A DNA stretch of 39,462 nucleotides from Caldilineaceae bacterium SB0661_bin_34 (GTDB lineage Bacteria > Chloroflexota > Anaerolineae > Caldilineales > Caldilineaceae). The notes below the pieces were generated by a model that saw only the letters and a list, made by a program, of their open reading frames with translations, searched no databases and was not told the DNA's origin. Each line of letters starts with the position of its first letter. The first letter of the stretch is position 1. The stretch covers positions 1-39,462 of the forward strand of contig VXMJ01000087.1 of the NCBI GenBank assembly GCA_009841145.1. The letters run 5' to 3'. This document shows positions 1-9,758 of this stretch, piece after piece. The position numbers were made by a program, and so were the translations under genes.

Positions 1-974
1 ACCATGTGCAGATGGTTCTGGTCCAGGACCGTGAGACCACCGTTCTCAAGATCCTTTCGGGCGAGCTGGACTATCTGGGCGAGCGCAGCTCCCTGCAGAA
101 CCTGCCCTTGCTCAAGCAGGCCGAGAACGACGGTGTCCTGAACGTCTTCATTCCGCGCATGCACCGGCTGCCCATCAACTTTACGCTGAACCTGACCTAC
201 GAGGACGACGTGTACCGTCAGGTCACACGGGATGTCCGGTTCCGCGAGGCGATGAACCTTGCCATCAACAACGACGAGATCATCCAGACCTTCTATCTGG
301 GCGCCTTTGCCAAGCCGGCCTATGAAACCAGCGTCCCTGTCTATGACCCGGACGGGGCCAACGCCTTACTGGATGAAATGGGCCTTGATGCACGCGGCGA
401 CGATGGCTTCCGACTGGGACCGGACGGCGAACCGTTCGAGATCATCTTTGAACCGGCTCCGAACTCCCAGGATCACGTGCCCATGACCGAGATGATCGCC
501 GAACACTGGAAGGCTGTGGGCATCAACACGCAGGTCAAGGCCGGCGAGTGGAGCCTGGTCCGCGAACGTTGGTTGGCCAACGAAACCCAGGGCATGGCCC
601 TGTGGAACCACGAGGACATCTGGCCGTCCGCCGGCTGGGACGACTACCTGCCCAGTAACTTCTGGGGTCGCGCTTGGGCGCAGTACATGGGCTCCGGCGG
701 TGAAGTGGGCGAGGAACCTCTGGCTGAAGTGCTCGAACTGTACGATCTCCACACGGCGTTCCTGCAGGCACCCATCGGCACACCCGAGGGCGATGCCGCC
801 CGCGAGGCGCTATACCAGAACATTCGAGACAACTTCTGGACCTTCAACCCGGTGGAGGAATCCTATTACCCAACCAGCACCAGCGTGCGCATCAAGAACA
901 CGCCTGTAGGCCAGGTTGAGGAAATGGGCATCGTGATCATGTACAGCATGGAGCAGTGGTACATCGACGAGTAA
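1..974 (+). CDS. Peptide ABC transporter substrate-binding protein, C-terminal part
   Basis: This is the C-terminal ~323 residues of a family 5 extracellular solute-binding protein, the DppA/OppA type that captures peptides outside the membrane. The frame is already open at the left edge, so the signal peptide and N-terminal lobe lie outside the window. Family features visible are the stretch around 'FREAMNLAINNDEI' (about residue 80 of the visible part) and the later 'HWKAVGINTQVK' segment, both typical of the hinge and second lobe. The two permeases and two ATPases of the same transporter follow on the same strand, so the role as the binding component is well supported. The ligand (peptide, opine or oligosaccharide) cannot be told from this fragment. 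Confidence 0.9.
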   Translation, partial: HVQMVLVQDRETTVLKILSGELDYLGERSSLQNLPLLKQAENDGVLNVFIPRMHRLPINFTLNLTYEDDVYRQVTRDVRFREAMNLAINNDEIIQTFYLGAFAKPAYETSVPVYDPDGANALLDEMGLDARGDDGFRLGPDGEPFEIIFEPAPNSQDHVPMTEMIAEHWKAVGINTQVKAGEWSLVRERWLANETQGMALWNHEDIWPSAGWDDYLPSNFWGRAWAQYMGSGGEVGEEPLAEVLELYDLHTAFLQAPIGTPEGDAAREALYQNIRDNFWTFNPVEESYYPTSTSVRIKNTPVGQVEEMGIVIMYSMEQWYIDE

Positions 975-1013
975 TCCGTCTCGTTCACTGCCCGTAGCAG
1001 ACATCTGTTGACC

Positions 1014-1045
1014 GCAGACCGGGGACTCGCGAGTCCCCGGTCTGC
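1014..1045. repeat. Perfect 32-bp palindrome between binding protein and permease genes
   Basis: Two 16-base arms, 1014-1029 and 1030-1045, are exact reverse complements with no spacer (arm starts GCAGACCGGGGACTCG). The element begins 40 bases after the stop of the binding-protein gene and ends 12 bases before the ribosome binding site of dppB. In RNA it would form a very stable hairpin. Intercistronic hairpins after binding-protein genes commonly protect the upstream message or partly terminate transcription, so the binding protein is made in excess of the membrane parts. No U-tract follows, so partial termination or RNA stabilisation is more likely than full termination. Confidence 0.8.
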
Positions 1046-1071
1046 GCCATCTTCCCAGGAGACCATCCGTC

Positions 1072-2070
1072 TTGACTGCCTACATTGCGCGCCGGGTGCT
1101 TTTTCTGTTCCCGATGCTGTTCGTAATCTCGGCCGTGGTCTTCTTGATCATTCAGTTGCCGCCCGGCGACTTCATGAGCACCTACATCGCCAACCTCGAA
1201 TCGTCCGGCATCGAGGTCTCCGACGAATTAGCTCTCACTCTGCGCCGCCAGTACGGCCTGGACCGCCCGATGACCGTTCAGTACTTCTACTGGATACGGA
1301 ACATTGTGACGGAAGGCGACTGGGGGCGGTCCTTCAGTTGGAACAAGCCGGTCGCCGACATCCTGGCCGAGAGGGTGCCGCTCACGGCAGCCGTCTCCCT
1401 GACCTCCACCATCTTCGTCTTCCTGGTGGCAATTCCGATCGGCATCTTCTCCGCCACCCACCAGTACTCCGTCTTCGACTACTTCTTCACCTTCCTGGGC
1501 TTCATCGGGGTCTCAATTCCCCCGTTCATGCTGGCCCTGATCCTGATGTGGGGAGTGTTCACACTGTTCAACTGGAGTGTGGGCGGCCTGTTCTCGCCGG
1601 AGTACATCGACGCCCCCTGGAGCGTCGCCCGGGTCCTTGACCTGATGACGCGCATCTGGTTCCCGGTGGTGCTCATCGGCCTGAGCGGCACGGCCGGGCT
1701 GATGAGGGTCATGCGCGGCAACCTGTTGGACGAGTTGCGCAAGCAGTACGTGGTGACAGCCCGGGCCAAGGGCATTCCTGAAATGAGGGTACTGTTCTAC
1801 TATCCGGTCAAGATTGCCATCAACCCGGTGATCAGCACCATCGGCTGGATCCTGCCCGGCATCGTCGCGGGCGAAGTGCTGGTCTCCATCGTCCTGAACC
1901 TGCAAACGACCGGACCGGTACTGTTCGATGCCCTTTTGGCCCAGGACATGTATCTGGCCGGCAGCATCACGCTGATCCTGTCCATGCTCGTAATCTTCGG
2001 CAACCTGATTGCCGACCTGCTGCTGGTCTGGATCGATCCCCGCATTCGTTTCGGAAATGTTGAAGAATGA
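1072..2070 (+). CDS. dppB: Peptide ABC transporter permease, DppB type
   Basis: Inner-membrane permease of a peptide/nickel-type ABC importer, 332 residues, the normal length for DppB. The N terminus 'YIARRVLFLFPMLFVISAVVF' is the family's first membrane segment, followed by the periplasmic 'LRRQYGLDRPM' region. Four to five more hydrophobic segments follow, with an EAA-type loop around residues 228-245 (TARAKGIPEMR), which contacts the ATPases. The start is TTG at 1072, chosen because AGGAGA lies at 1057-1062 with good spacing. The stop overlaps the next gene in ATGA, so translation of the two permeases is coupled. Symbol given by family; the substrate is not proven. Confidence 0.93.
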   Translation: MTAYIARRVLFLFPMLFVISAVVFLIIQLPPGDFMSTYIANLESSGIEVSDELALTLRRQYGLDRPMTVQYFYWIRNIVTEGDWGRSFSWNKPVADILAERVPLTAAVSLTSTIFVFLVAIPIGIFSATHQYSVFDYFFTFLGFIGVSIPPFMLALILMWGVFTLFNWSVGGLFSPEYIDAPWSVARVLDLMTRIWFPVVLIGLSGTAGLMRVMRGNLLDELRKQYVVTARAKGIPEMRVLFYYPVKIAINPVISTIGWILPGIVAGEVLVSIVLNLQTTGPVLFDALLAQDMYLAGSITLILSMLVIFGNLIADLLLVWIDPRIRFGNVEE

Positions 2071-3212
2071 CTCTCGCGGAGCTTGACGTACCCGTAACCC
2101 ACGAGACCGTGGAGGGCTCCGGCGAGGAGTTCTTCCGCGCCACGCAGTGGCAACTGATCTGGTGGGCCTTCCGCAAGCACCGGGCCGCCATGATTGGCCT
2201 GGCAGTCCTGGGCGTGTTGTACCTGCTCGCCCTCTTCTGCGAATTCGTGAGCCCGTATTCCACGCTGCATCGCTTTGACGGCTACCTGGACGCGCCGCCC
2301 AGCCACATTCGCATCCGCACCGAGGACGGCGCCTTCACCCGACCCCATGTCCTGGACATTGAACCGACCTTGGACATGGAGACATTCCTCACCGTGTACG
2401 CGCCCGTGGAGGGAAGCGAGCGCCATCCCATCCGGCTGCTGCACCGCAACCCCGAGTTCGAATACAAAATGTGGGGCCTGTTCCCCACGGACCGGCACCT
2501 GTTCGGCACCGACGGGGCCCCGGTCTTCCTCTTCGGTACGGACCGCCTCGGACGCGATCTGTTCACGCGAACCATGTACGGGGCCCGGATTTCCCTGACG
2601 GTGGGTCTGGTGGGCGTGGTGATCAGCTTTGTGCTGGGTCTCCTCATTGGCGGCATCGCCGGCTATTTCGGCAGCATTGCCGATCAGATTTCGATGCGTG
2701 TGATCGACTTCATCGTTTCGTTGCCGACGATTCCGCTGTGGATGGCCCTGTCCGTGGCCCTGCCGCGGGAATGGTCGGTGGTGAAGACCTACTTCGCCAT
2801 TACGATCATCCTGTCCCTGATTTCCTGGCCGCCGCTGGCCCGCCAGGTGCGGGGCAAGTTCCTCTCCCTCAGGGGAGAGGACTTCGTGACCTCTTCGCGT
2901 CTCGTGGGCTCCAGCGAGATGCGCATCATGTCCATCCATCTGCTGCCGTCCTTCATGAGTCACCTGATCGTGACGCTAACCCTGATGGTGCCCAACATGA
3001 TCATCGGGGAGACGGCACTCAGCTTCCTGGGACTGGGCATGCAGCCGCCGGCCGTCAGCTGGGGCGTCCTGCTGCAGAATGCCCAGAACGTGGTGACGCT
3101 GGCACTCCATCCCTGGAAGCTCATTCCCTGCCTGTTCGTAATCGTCACCGTGCTGATGTTCAACTTCCTGGGGGATGGCCTGCGCGACGCCATGGATCCC
3201 TATGCCACCTGA
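2067..3212 (+). CDS. dppC: Peptide ABC transporter permease, DppC type
   Basis: Second permease subunit, 381 residues, longer than the usual ~300 of DppC. The extra length is a soluble stretch of about 100 residues (roughly 60-160) between the first membrane segment and the conserved 'FGTDRLGRDLFTRTMYGARISL' region (residues 158-179). Five hydrophobic segments follow, and an EAA-like loop at about residues 267-283 (LRGEDFVTSSRLVGSS). The C terminus 'FNFLGDGLRDAMDP' is typical of the family. The start codon overlaps the dppB stop by ATGA, and the gene ends inside the start region of dppD. The long insertion faces the outside and may contact the binding protein; that is inference. Confidence 0.93.
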   Translation: MTLAELDVPVTHETVEGSGEEFFRATQWQLIWWAFRKHRAAMIGLAVLGVLYLLALFCEFVSPYSTLHRFDGYLDAPPSHIRIRTEDGAFTRPHVLDIEPTLDMETFLTVYAPVEGSERHPIRLLHRNPEFEYKMWGLFPTDRHLFGTDGAPVFLFGTDRLGRDLFTRTMYGARISLTVGLVGVVISFVLGLLIGGIAGYFGSIADQISMRVIDFIVSLPTIPLWMALSVALPREWSVVKTYFAITIILSLISWPPLARQVRGKFLSLRGEDFVTSSRLVGSSEMRIMSIHLLPSFMSHLIVTLTLMVPNMIIGETALSFLGLGMQPPAVSWGVLLQNAQNVVTLALHPWKLIPCLFVIVTVLMFNFLGDGLRDAMDPYAT

Positions 3213-4252
3213 CAGCTCCGCCAACACGGCCGTGGCGGAGCCGGTCCTGGAGATCCGCAACCTGGTCACCCACTTCGAGTCCGACGAGGGCGTGGTCAAG
3301 GCGGTGGACGGGGTCACGCTCTCTCTGGAGCGGGGCAAGACCCTGGGCGTCGTGGGCGAAAGCGGATGCGGCAAGAGCGTGATGGTCCAGTCAATCCTGC
3401 AGATCGTGGGTCCCACGGGCTCGATCAAGGACGGGGAAATCCTGCTGCACCGGGACCGTGAGGTGGTCAATCTGACCGCGCTGGATTCCGCTAGCCAGAC
3501 CCTGCGGGACGTGCGGGGCGGCGAGATTGCCATCATCTTCCAGGAGCCCATGACGGCCTTCTCCCCGGTACATACGATAGGATGGCAGATTCGGGAAGCC
3601 ATCCTTCATCACGAGGAAATGACTGCGAAGGAAGCCGAGGAACGGGTGGTTTCGCTGCTGGGACAAGTCGGCATCCCCGACCCGGAGAAGCGCCTCCATG
3701 CCTACCCGTTCGAACTGTCCGGCGGCATGCGTCAACGGGCCATGATTGCCATGGCGCTGGCCTGTGCCCCGCGGGTCCTGATTGCCGACGAGCCGACCAC
3801 GGCCCTGGATGTGACCATCCAGGCCCAGATCCTGGACCTGCTGCGCACCTTGCAGCGCGACACCGGCACCAGCATCATCTTCATCACCCACGACATGGGC
3901 GTAATTGCCGAGATGGCGGACGATGTGGTCGTTATGTATCTGGGCGAGGTCGTGGAACACGCCTCGGTCTGGTCCCTGTTCGACAATCCGCGGCATCCCT
4001 ATACCCGCGCGTTGCTGGAATCCATCCCGCACATCGGCGAGGCGCAGCAGGACCGTCTCAAGCAGATTGTGGGGACCGTTCCCGACCCCTTCAACCTGCC
4101 CAAGGGCTGCCACTTCCATCCGCGCTGCGAGATGATGCAGCCCGGCATCTGCGACGTGGACAAGCCTCGCACCATCGAGGTGACGGAGGGCCACACGGTG
4201 GCCTGTGTTCTGTACGACCCCGACGTGGGCATGTCGGCGGAGGAGGCGTTCG

Positions 4253-4260
<8 letters not shown>
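3202..4260 (+). CDS. dppD: Peptide ABC transporter ATPase, DppD type
   Basis: Cytoplasmic ATPase subunit, 352 residues from the ATG at 3202, which overlaps the end of dppC by 11 bases. A longer in-frame start at 3175 exists but would extend far into dppC and adds nothing conserved. Visible motifs are Walker A GESGCGKS (residues 52-59), the signature LSGGMRQR, Walker [12 protein letters not shown] and the switch His in 'IFITHDMGV'. The C-terminal oligopeptide-transporter tail has 'GCHFHPRC' followed by another Cys, the cysteine cluster common in DppD/OppD proteins. It should pair with the next gene product to form the ATPase heterodimer. Confidence 0.95.
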
Positions 4261-5281
<1,021 letters not shown>

Positions 5282-5351
5282 GCGACTGTCCAAGACGAAG
5301 CCATTCTGAGCTGTCGAGGCAGTTGAAGCAGCAGTTGTTGCGTCCGAACCC

Positions 5352-6533
5352 ATGGCAACCCGAACCCGCACCAACGAAGAGCCAATCACAGGCGAGGTGT
5401 TGGCTTGGGCTATCGACGAGAGCGGGTTCTCCGCATCGGATCTGGCCGAACGTTTGAAAGTCTCGCCGGACTCCATTGAGGCGTGGACCTCGGAATCGGC
5501 AAGCCCCACTGTGGGTCAACTCACTCGACTCGCGGACGTACTTAAGCGGCCAAGGGCTTTGTTCTTCGCACCTCATCCGCCCAAGGACCGCATTGCTTCG
5601 GAATACCGGCATGTCAACACAGACGAGGGTCGACGCGGTCTTGGCAGTGAGGAACTGTTGACCATACGCCGTGCCAAGCGTGTCCAGTCAATCGTTAAGC
5701 AAATCCGGGCCGACTCGGGCGTGTCCGTAGAGCCTGTCCCAATACACACCCTTGACGAACCGCCCGAAGTTGTGGGCAGGGAACTGAGGGACTGGATATC
5801 GCTTGGCCAGCCCGATCGACACCTGTCATTCACAGAGTGGCGTGCAGTGTTTGCAGCCCGACAGATCCTCGTTCTGGTCCTGTCGGTCAGGTTCGGGACC
5901 AGTCCAAACGCTGGTCCAACGCGTCCGTCCATTAGAGGGTTTGCCCTGTTGGACCCACTCGCGCCCGCCATCACCGTGATTTCATCGGAAATTCAGGTGG
6001 CGAGGTCGTTCACCCTGTTCCATGAATTGGCACACTTGTCCCTCGGCAAAGTCCACGCCTGCGGTCCCCCTGTGTTCAATGCAGACAAGCCAGACCGAAC
6101 CAATCATGTCTCAATGGAAACCTGGTGTGATCGTGTTGCGGAACATGCGTTGATGCCAACACCTGAGCTCAAGCGCGTGGTCGGAGCCAGGAAACCCGAC
6201 CTGGCACTGGTGGAAACAGTGGGAAGGCACTTCAAGGTGAGCCGTCGGGCCGCTGCCGTGGCACTGATCCACCGGTCGCTGGCAGCTCCCGCACTTTACG
6301 ACGAAGTCGAGGCCAGATGGCCCCTGTTGGATGGGGACAAGCCCAAGGGAGGCGGAGGAAAACCAAGATCCAGGGCACGAATCAGAGTCGATGAATGGGG
6401 CCATTCGGCTGTCGAAACTGTTTTGAATGCCTTTGAACACAGGACTGTTTCGGAGGCGAAGGTTAGGCGTTGGCTGAAACTTTCGGGTCCCGAACTGGAC
6501 GAAGCCAGATCTCATCTGGAGATCGTTCCGTGA
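5352..6533 (+). CDS. XRE regulator fused to ImmA/IrrE metallopeptidase
   Basis: This 393-residue protein combines an N-terminal XRE-type helix-turn-helix (about residues 20-75, 'SASDLAERLKVSPDSIEAW') with an ImmA/IrrE (DUF955) zinc peptidase domain. The zinc site HELAH is at residues 224-228, and the downstream family helix 'WCDRVAEHALMP' (258-269) supplies the third ligand. Such proteins cleave a partner repressor or act as antitoxins. The stop overlaps the GTG of the following PIN-like gene in GTGA, so the two are translated together. XRE-ImmA/IrrE followed by DUF4411 is a recurrent arrangement regarded as a toxin-antitoxin-like pair. The function here is inferred from that context. Confidence 0.9.
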   Translation: MATRTRTNEEPITGEVLAWAIDESGFSASDLAERLKVSPDSIEAWTSESASPTVGQLTRLADVLKRPRALFFAPHPPKDRIASEYRHVNTDEGRRGLGSEELLTIRRAKRVQSIVKQIRADSGVSVEPVPIHTLDEPPEVVGRELRDWISLGQPDRHLSFTEWRAVFAARQILVLVLSVRFGTSPNAGPTRPSIRGFALLDPLAPAITVISSEIQVARSFTLFHELAHLSLGKVHACGPPVFNADKPDRTNHVSMETWCDRVAEHALMPTPELKRVVGARKPDLALVETVGRHFKVSRRAAAVALIHRSLAAPALYDEVEARWPLLDGDKPKGGGGKPRSRARIRVDEWGHSAVETVLNAFEHRTVSEAKVRRWLKLSGPELDEARSHLEIVP

Positions 6534-7054
6534 ATTCACTGTTTGCGGACACCGAAGAATGGGGTCAGGTATTTGTAATCGATTCCGATGCGTTAATAGA
6601 TATTAAGTTGGAGATTAGTGTAGCTGAACAGTGGGATGTAGGAGTCGACATCGTTCGTGCTGCGGAAAACCATGAATTATTGATACCCATTCAAGTGCAC
6701 AACGAAGTGGTGAACGTAAGGCATCCTGACTTTCCAGCCCCCTTGGCATCCAAGGTTTGGAGTATCATTCAAGGCAGGGCTCATGTTCGTCCTTCACCTT
6801 GGGCCTTGAGGAAGGTTTTGGCAACAGAATTATCATGGATAGGGACGCTCGGTAGCGAAGAAGAGGATATCGCGGATCCATATGTAATTGCACTTGCGCT
6901 GGACCTGAAACAGGTTCGCCAAGGCGAGACCGTAGCGGTAGTGGCTCACGACAACCTGGTGCGATCGACATGCGATTCCTTGGGTCTACGTTGTTTGGAG
7001 TTGACGGAGTTTCTCAGCCACATCAGGAACAATCCACCCAATCATCGTGGCTGA
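6530..7054 (+). CDS. DUF4411 PIN-like nuclease domain protein
   Basis: A 174-residue protein starting with GTG at 6530, overlapping the ImmA/IrrE gene by four bases. The early 'VFVIDSDALIDI' segment and the later 'EEDIADPYVIALAL' and 'VVAHDN' segments carry the spaced acidic residues of PIN-type RNase folds as arranged in DUF4411. As the partner of an XRE-ImmA/IrrE protein it is the likely toxin (RNase) of the pair. The first ~150 bases of the gene (6570-6720) are clearly richer in A and T than the neighbouring operons, which suggests acquisition from elsewhere. RNase activity is inferred, not shown. Confidence 0.8.
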   Translation: MNSLFADTEEWGQVFVIDSDALIDIKLEISVAEQWDVGVDIVRAAENHELLIPIQVHNEVVNVRHPDFPAPLASKVWSIIQGRAHVRPSPWALRKVLATELSWIGTLGSEEEDIADPYVIALALDLKQVRQGETVAVVAHDNLVRSTCDSLGLRCLELTEFLSHIRNNPPNHRG

Positions 7055-7190
7055 AAGCCTTCACTCATGGCTGTTCAGCAACCGTATTGGAAGGCAAACC
7101 GCGACGGCCGCGGCATGGACCGATTGCCGGCCCAGCCGCCGCTGGAAGCGGTTAGTTGGACAAGACTGTCTTCTGCACAGGGCGAAAGGC

Positions 7191-7952
7191 TCATTCTGCC
7201 TGCCTCAGACGTGCCTGCAGCTCCCGGCCCTTGGCCGTCAGGCGATACTGCTGCTTGCTACTGCGGGGTTTGTCCGGAATCGTCATTTCCAGCCATCCAG
7301 CTTCCATCAAGGGCTTGAGGACTTGGTTCCGGAACTTGGTCCGGTTGATCCTGCCAACCACCTGCATTAGTTCCCCTATGGCACTTGTCGTCAGACAGTT
7401 CCGAATGATGTCAACTTGGTTCCGACTTAGTCCCCACTTGGTCCCCACCTGATTCCGACTTGGCACCAAGTTGGTGTACGGCATCAGCGTTCGGCCGCTT
7501 GAAGGTAACCACCACCCAATGCTCGGTTGCCTCAAACACCGGCTCCGACACATCGTGTTCCCGACAAAGATCACGGATGCGACGAATGCCGGATCCGATG
7601 TGCTCCACCGCGTCCATTCGGTGCAACATTCCGAACAGCAGTGGATTGCGCGGCACGCTCCGAGTACCCAGCTCTGCTTCCGTGATGCCAGCGGGCAACC
7701 CACCAGGGCTGACAATCTCCAGCCGGTCCGCGAACAGATAGATCTGTACATTGGCAGTGGAGCGGTAATTACGGTGAGCCAGAGCATTGACGGCCGCCTC
7801 GCGAAGCGCCTGTGTCGCCCCGACGATCTACCTTCGTGGGAGGTTCTGGTTACCCACTGCCGAACATTGGGCCAACGAGTGCTGGAGGTCCATCGGGTGT
7901 GGACGGATCCCGGTGCAGAACCGGAACTATCCACACGGTACAGGGTGCCCAA
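7191..7952 (-). pseudogene. Decayed RecG-like ATP-binding / winged-helix gene
   Basis: Remnant of an ATP-binding transcriptional-regulator-like protein (AlbA_2 / HATPase_c_4 family, often called RecG-like). The conserved 'LREAAVNALAHRNY', 'NPLLFGMLHRMDAVEHIGSG' and 'CREHDVSEPVFE' segments occur in the frame used by 7411-7698 and upstream to about 7830. A stop codon lies immediately before them at about 7830. The C-terminal winged helix ('INRTKFRNQVLKPLMEAGWLEMT', here split for length; 7191-7420) is in a different frame. At least one frameshift and one stop therefore interrupt the gene, and its N-terminal domain is missing. The short Q-V-G-T-K repeat near 7420-7460 is where the frames cross. 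No functional product is expected. Confidence 0.75.
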
Positions 7953-7997
7953 CTGACAAAAATCTGCACCGCCCGGTGGAACGGTACAGGCGACTGC

Positions 7998-9758
7998 TCA
8001 GGTGGAATTGCCCCCGGATGGGTTTCTCTCACGCGCCTGGTATTCGACACGGGGCGGTTCCTCCGGACCGCCGCCGATGAAGTTGAGGCCGACAGCCACC
8101 ACGCGCCGCGCGGAGCCGAAGTGGCGCCGACCGTAGTCGCGCGCCTCGATCTGGTTCAAGGCGGCCTTCGGCGACCGGTTGTACTTGAACTCGAACACGC
8201 AGACATGACCGGGGAAAATCACTTCCAAGTCCGACCGGCCGCCCAACTGATGCACTTCGGACTGGAACTCAACCCTCATCAACTGGCACAGCGCATGCAG
8301 AATCAGGTGGCAGTCGGTCTCGCCGACGATTTTCTCGCCCGGCATGCCCGCCATGAACGTGTTGAGCCGAAGGCAGAACCCCGCGTAGTCCTCCGCAGCC
8401 AAGGTTCGATACAGGCCTTCCAGTTCATCCGTCGTGGCATACCGGCCGAAGTTCTCCAACAGACTTGATGCAAAGGTCAACCTGACCTCGTTGTTTGGGT
8501 AGTCGTAGCACAGGTGTCCCTGGTCCAGGCGCAGTGTGAGGTACCCCGTTTGCAGCATCAGACTGCCGTAGTCAATGTTGTTCAGGTCATAGGTGGTCCG
8601 CGTCAGTTGATGAACAGGCGGCGGATCCTTGGACAAAACGAGGTTTCCCTGCCTGGCCAGCCGCACCAGGAACTGCGGGGTTCCAGACTCGGACCAGTAG
8701 TTGGGCCATCCCTGCCACCGCCACTTGTCGCCCGCAGTGGCAGCCTGCATGTCATCAAGGCAGTTCAGGAGCGAATACGGGTTGTAGACGTTGTCGGTGA
8801 AACCGGGATGGCCAAAGCAGTAACCGTTGTAATGGTCCCTCAGTTCCTGCGTCACCTGCTCGACGGACTTGCCCAGGTTCCCGGCTCCGGCTTCCAGGTA
8901 AGGCAGAAGGTAATCCTGCAGATCCGCTTCGGTAAACCCGCACAGGTCCGAGTACTCGGGATCCCATGAAATGTCCGTGAGGTTGTTCAAGGCGGAGAAC
9001 AGGTTCACATGGGCAAAGCGACTGATGCCTGTGATGAAAACAAAATGAAGGCGGTCCTCATTGTGCTTGAGACGACCGAAGAACTCCCTTAGAACCGAGA
9101 TGAACGGTTCCGGGTCCAGGTTCCTGCCCAACAAGTGCGTGAGCGGTGCATCGTACTCGTCAATCAGAACCACCGGAGGTGCCTTGAATTGCCTTTCAAG
9201 TTCATGCAACAGGGAATCCAGGCGGCTGGCAGCGGAAACCGCCTCGGTGCCCGGGGGTGGCGGCGGAAACCGGATGTACCCTCCGGCCCGTCTTGGTTCA
9301 ATGTCGGTTTCCACACCGCGTCGGTGCCAATCGGTGTACAACCGTTCCAGGTGCTCCAGAAGCTTGGCCTGCAACCCTGCAGGCGTATCCGAGGTCACCA
9401 TCGCCATGTTGAGGCGAACGACCGGATGTACCCGGGTCCGGCGCACATCGTCCTCGATGGCGGTATCCCTGAACAGGTCAACCCGTTGCCCTGCATTGGG
9501 ATCAAACGTACCGCTGTCGCCCGGACCGGGCTTGGGCAGGTCGCCCTGAAAGTAGGCCTCAAGGGTGGATACAAGCAGGGTCTTGCCGAAACGACGGGGT
9601 CTGGCCAGGAAGGCATATTGCGTATGCAAGTGGGATCCGTCGCCGCCAGCCGGAACCAACAGCTTGCGCAAGTGACCTGTCTTGTCGACGTATAACCCGC
9701 CGTCCCGGCGAATTGGACTGAACTCCGACCGACCCGGGTGCAACGAAGGCAGATTCAT
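7998..9758 (-). CDS. AAA-ATPase-like protein with C-terminal PD-(D/E)XK domain
   Basis: A 586-residue member of the AAA-ATPase-like / DUF1703 family, proteins present in many copies in some genomes and of uncertain role. The N terminus has the family 'LYVDKT' motif, then a Walker-A-like RPRRFGKT (residues 53-60) and Walker B 'VVLIDEYDAPL' (Asp200, Glu201). The C-terminal nuclease-like fold shows an acidic residue near 509 and 'EFK' (Glu523, Lys525), the PD-(D/E)XK pattern. The ATG at 9758 is chosen because family similarity begins directly after it; the frame stays open 44 codons upstream but those codons look non-coding. It stands alone on its strand, with a candidate promoter at 9807-9812. 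Confidence 0.88.
   Translation of the reverse strand: MNLPSLHPGRSEFSPIRRDGGLYVDKTGHLRKLLVPAGGDGSHLHTQYAFLARPRRFGKTLLVSTLEAYFQGDLPKPGPGDSGTFDPNAGQRVDLFRDTAIEDDVRRTRVHPVVRLNMAMVTSDTPAGLQAKLLEHLERLYTDWHRRGVETDIEPRRAGGYIRFPPPPPGTEAVSAASRLDSLLHELERQFKAPPVVLIDEYDAPLTHLLGRNLDPEPFISVLREFFGRLKHNEDRLHFVFITGISRFAHVNLFSALNNLTDISWDPEYSDLCGFTEADLQDYLLPYLEAGAGNLGKSVEQVTQELRDHYNGYCFGHPGFTDNVYNPYSLLNCLDDMQAATAGDKWRWQGWPNYWSESGTPQFLVRLARQGNLVLSKDPPPVHQLTRTTYDLNNIDYGSLMLQTGYLTLRLDQGHLCYDYPNNEVRLTFASSLLENFGRYATTDELEGLYRTLAAEDYAGFCLRLNTFMAGMPGEKIVGETDCHLILHALCQLMRVEFQSEVHQLGGRSDLEVIFPGHVCVFEFKYNRSPKAALNQIEARDYGRRHFGSARRVVAVGLNFIGGGPEEPPRVEYQARERNPSGGNST

Noticed and set aside
1800..2963. A 387-codon open frame on the minus strand
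   Set aside because: It lies opposite the two permease genes, is rich in His, Gln, Gly and Arg, and matches no family. It is a shadow of GC-rich coding DNA.
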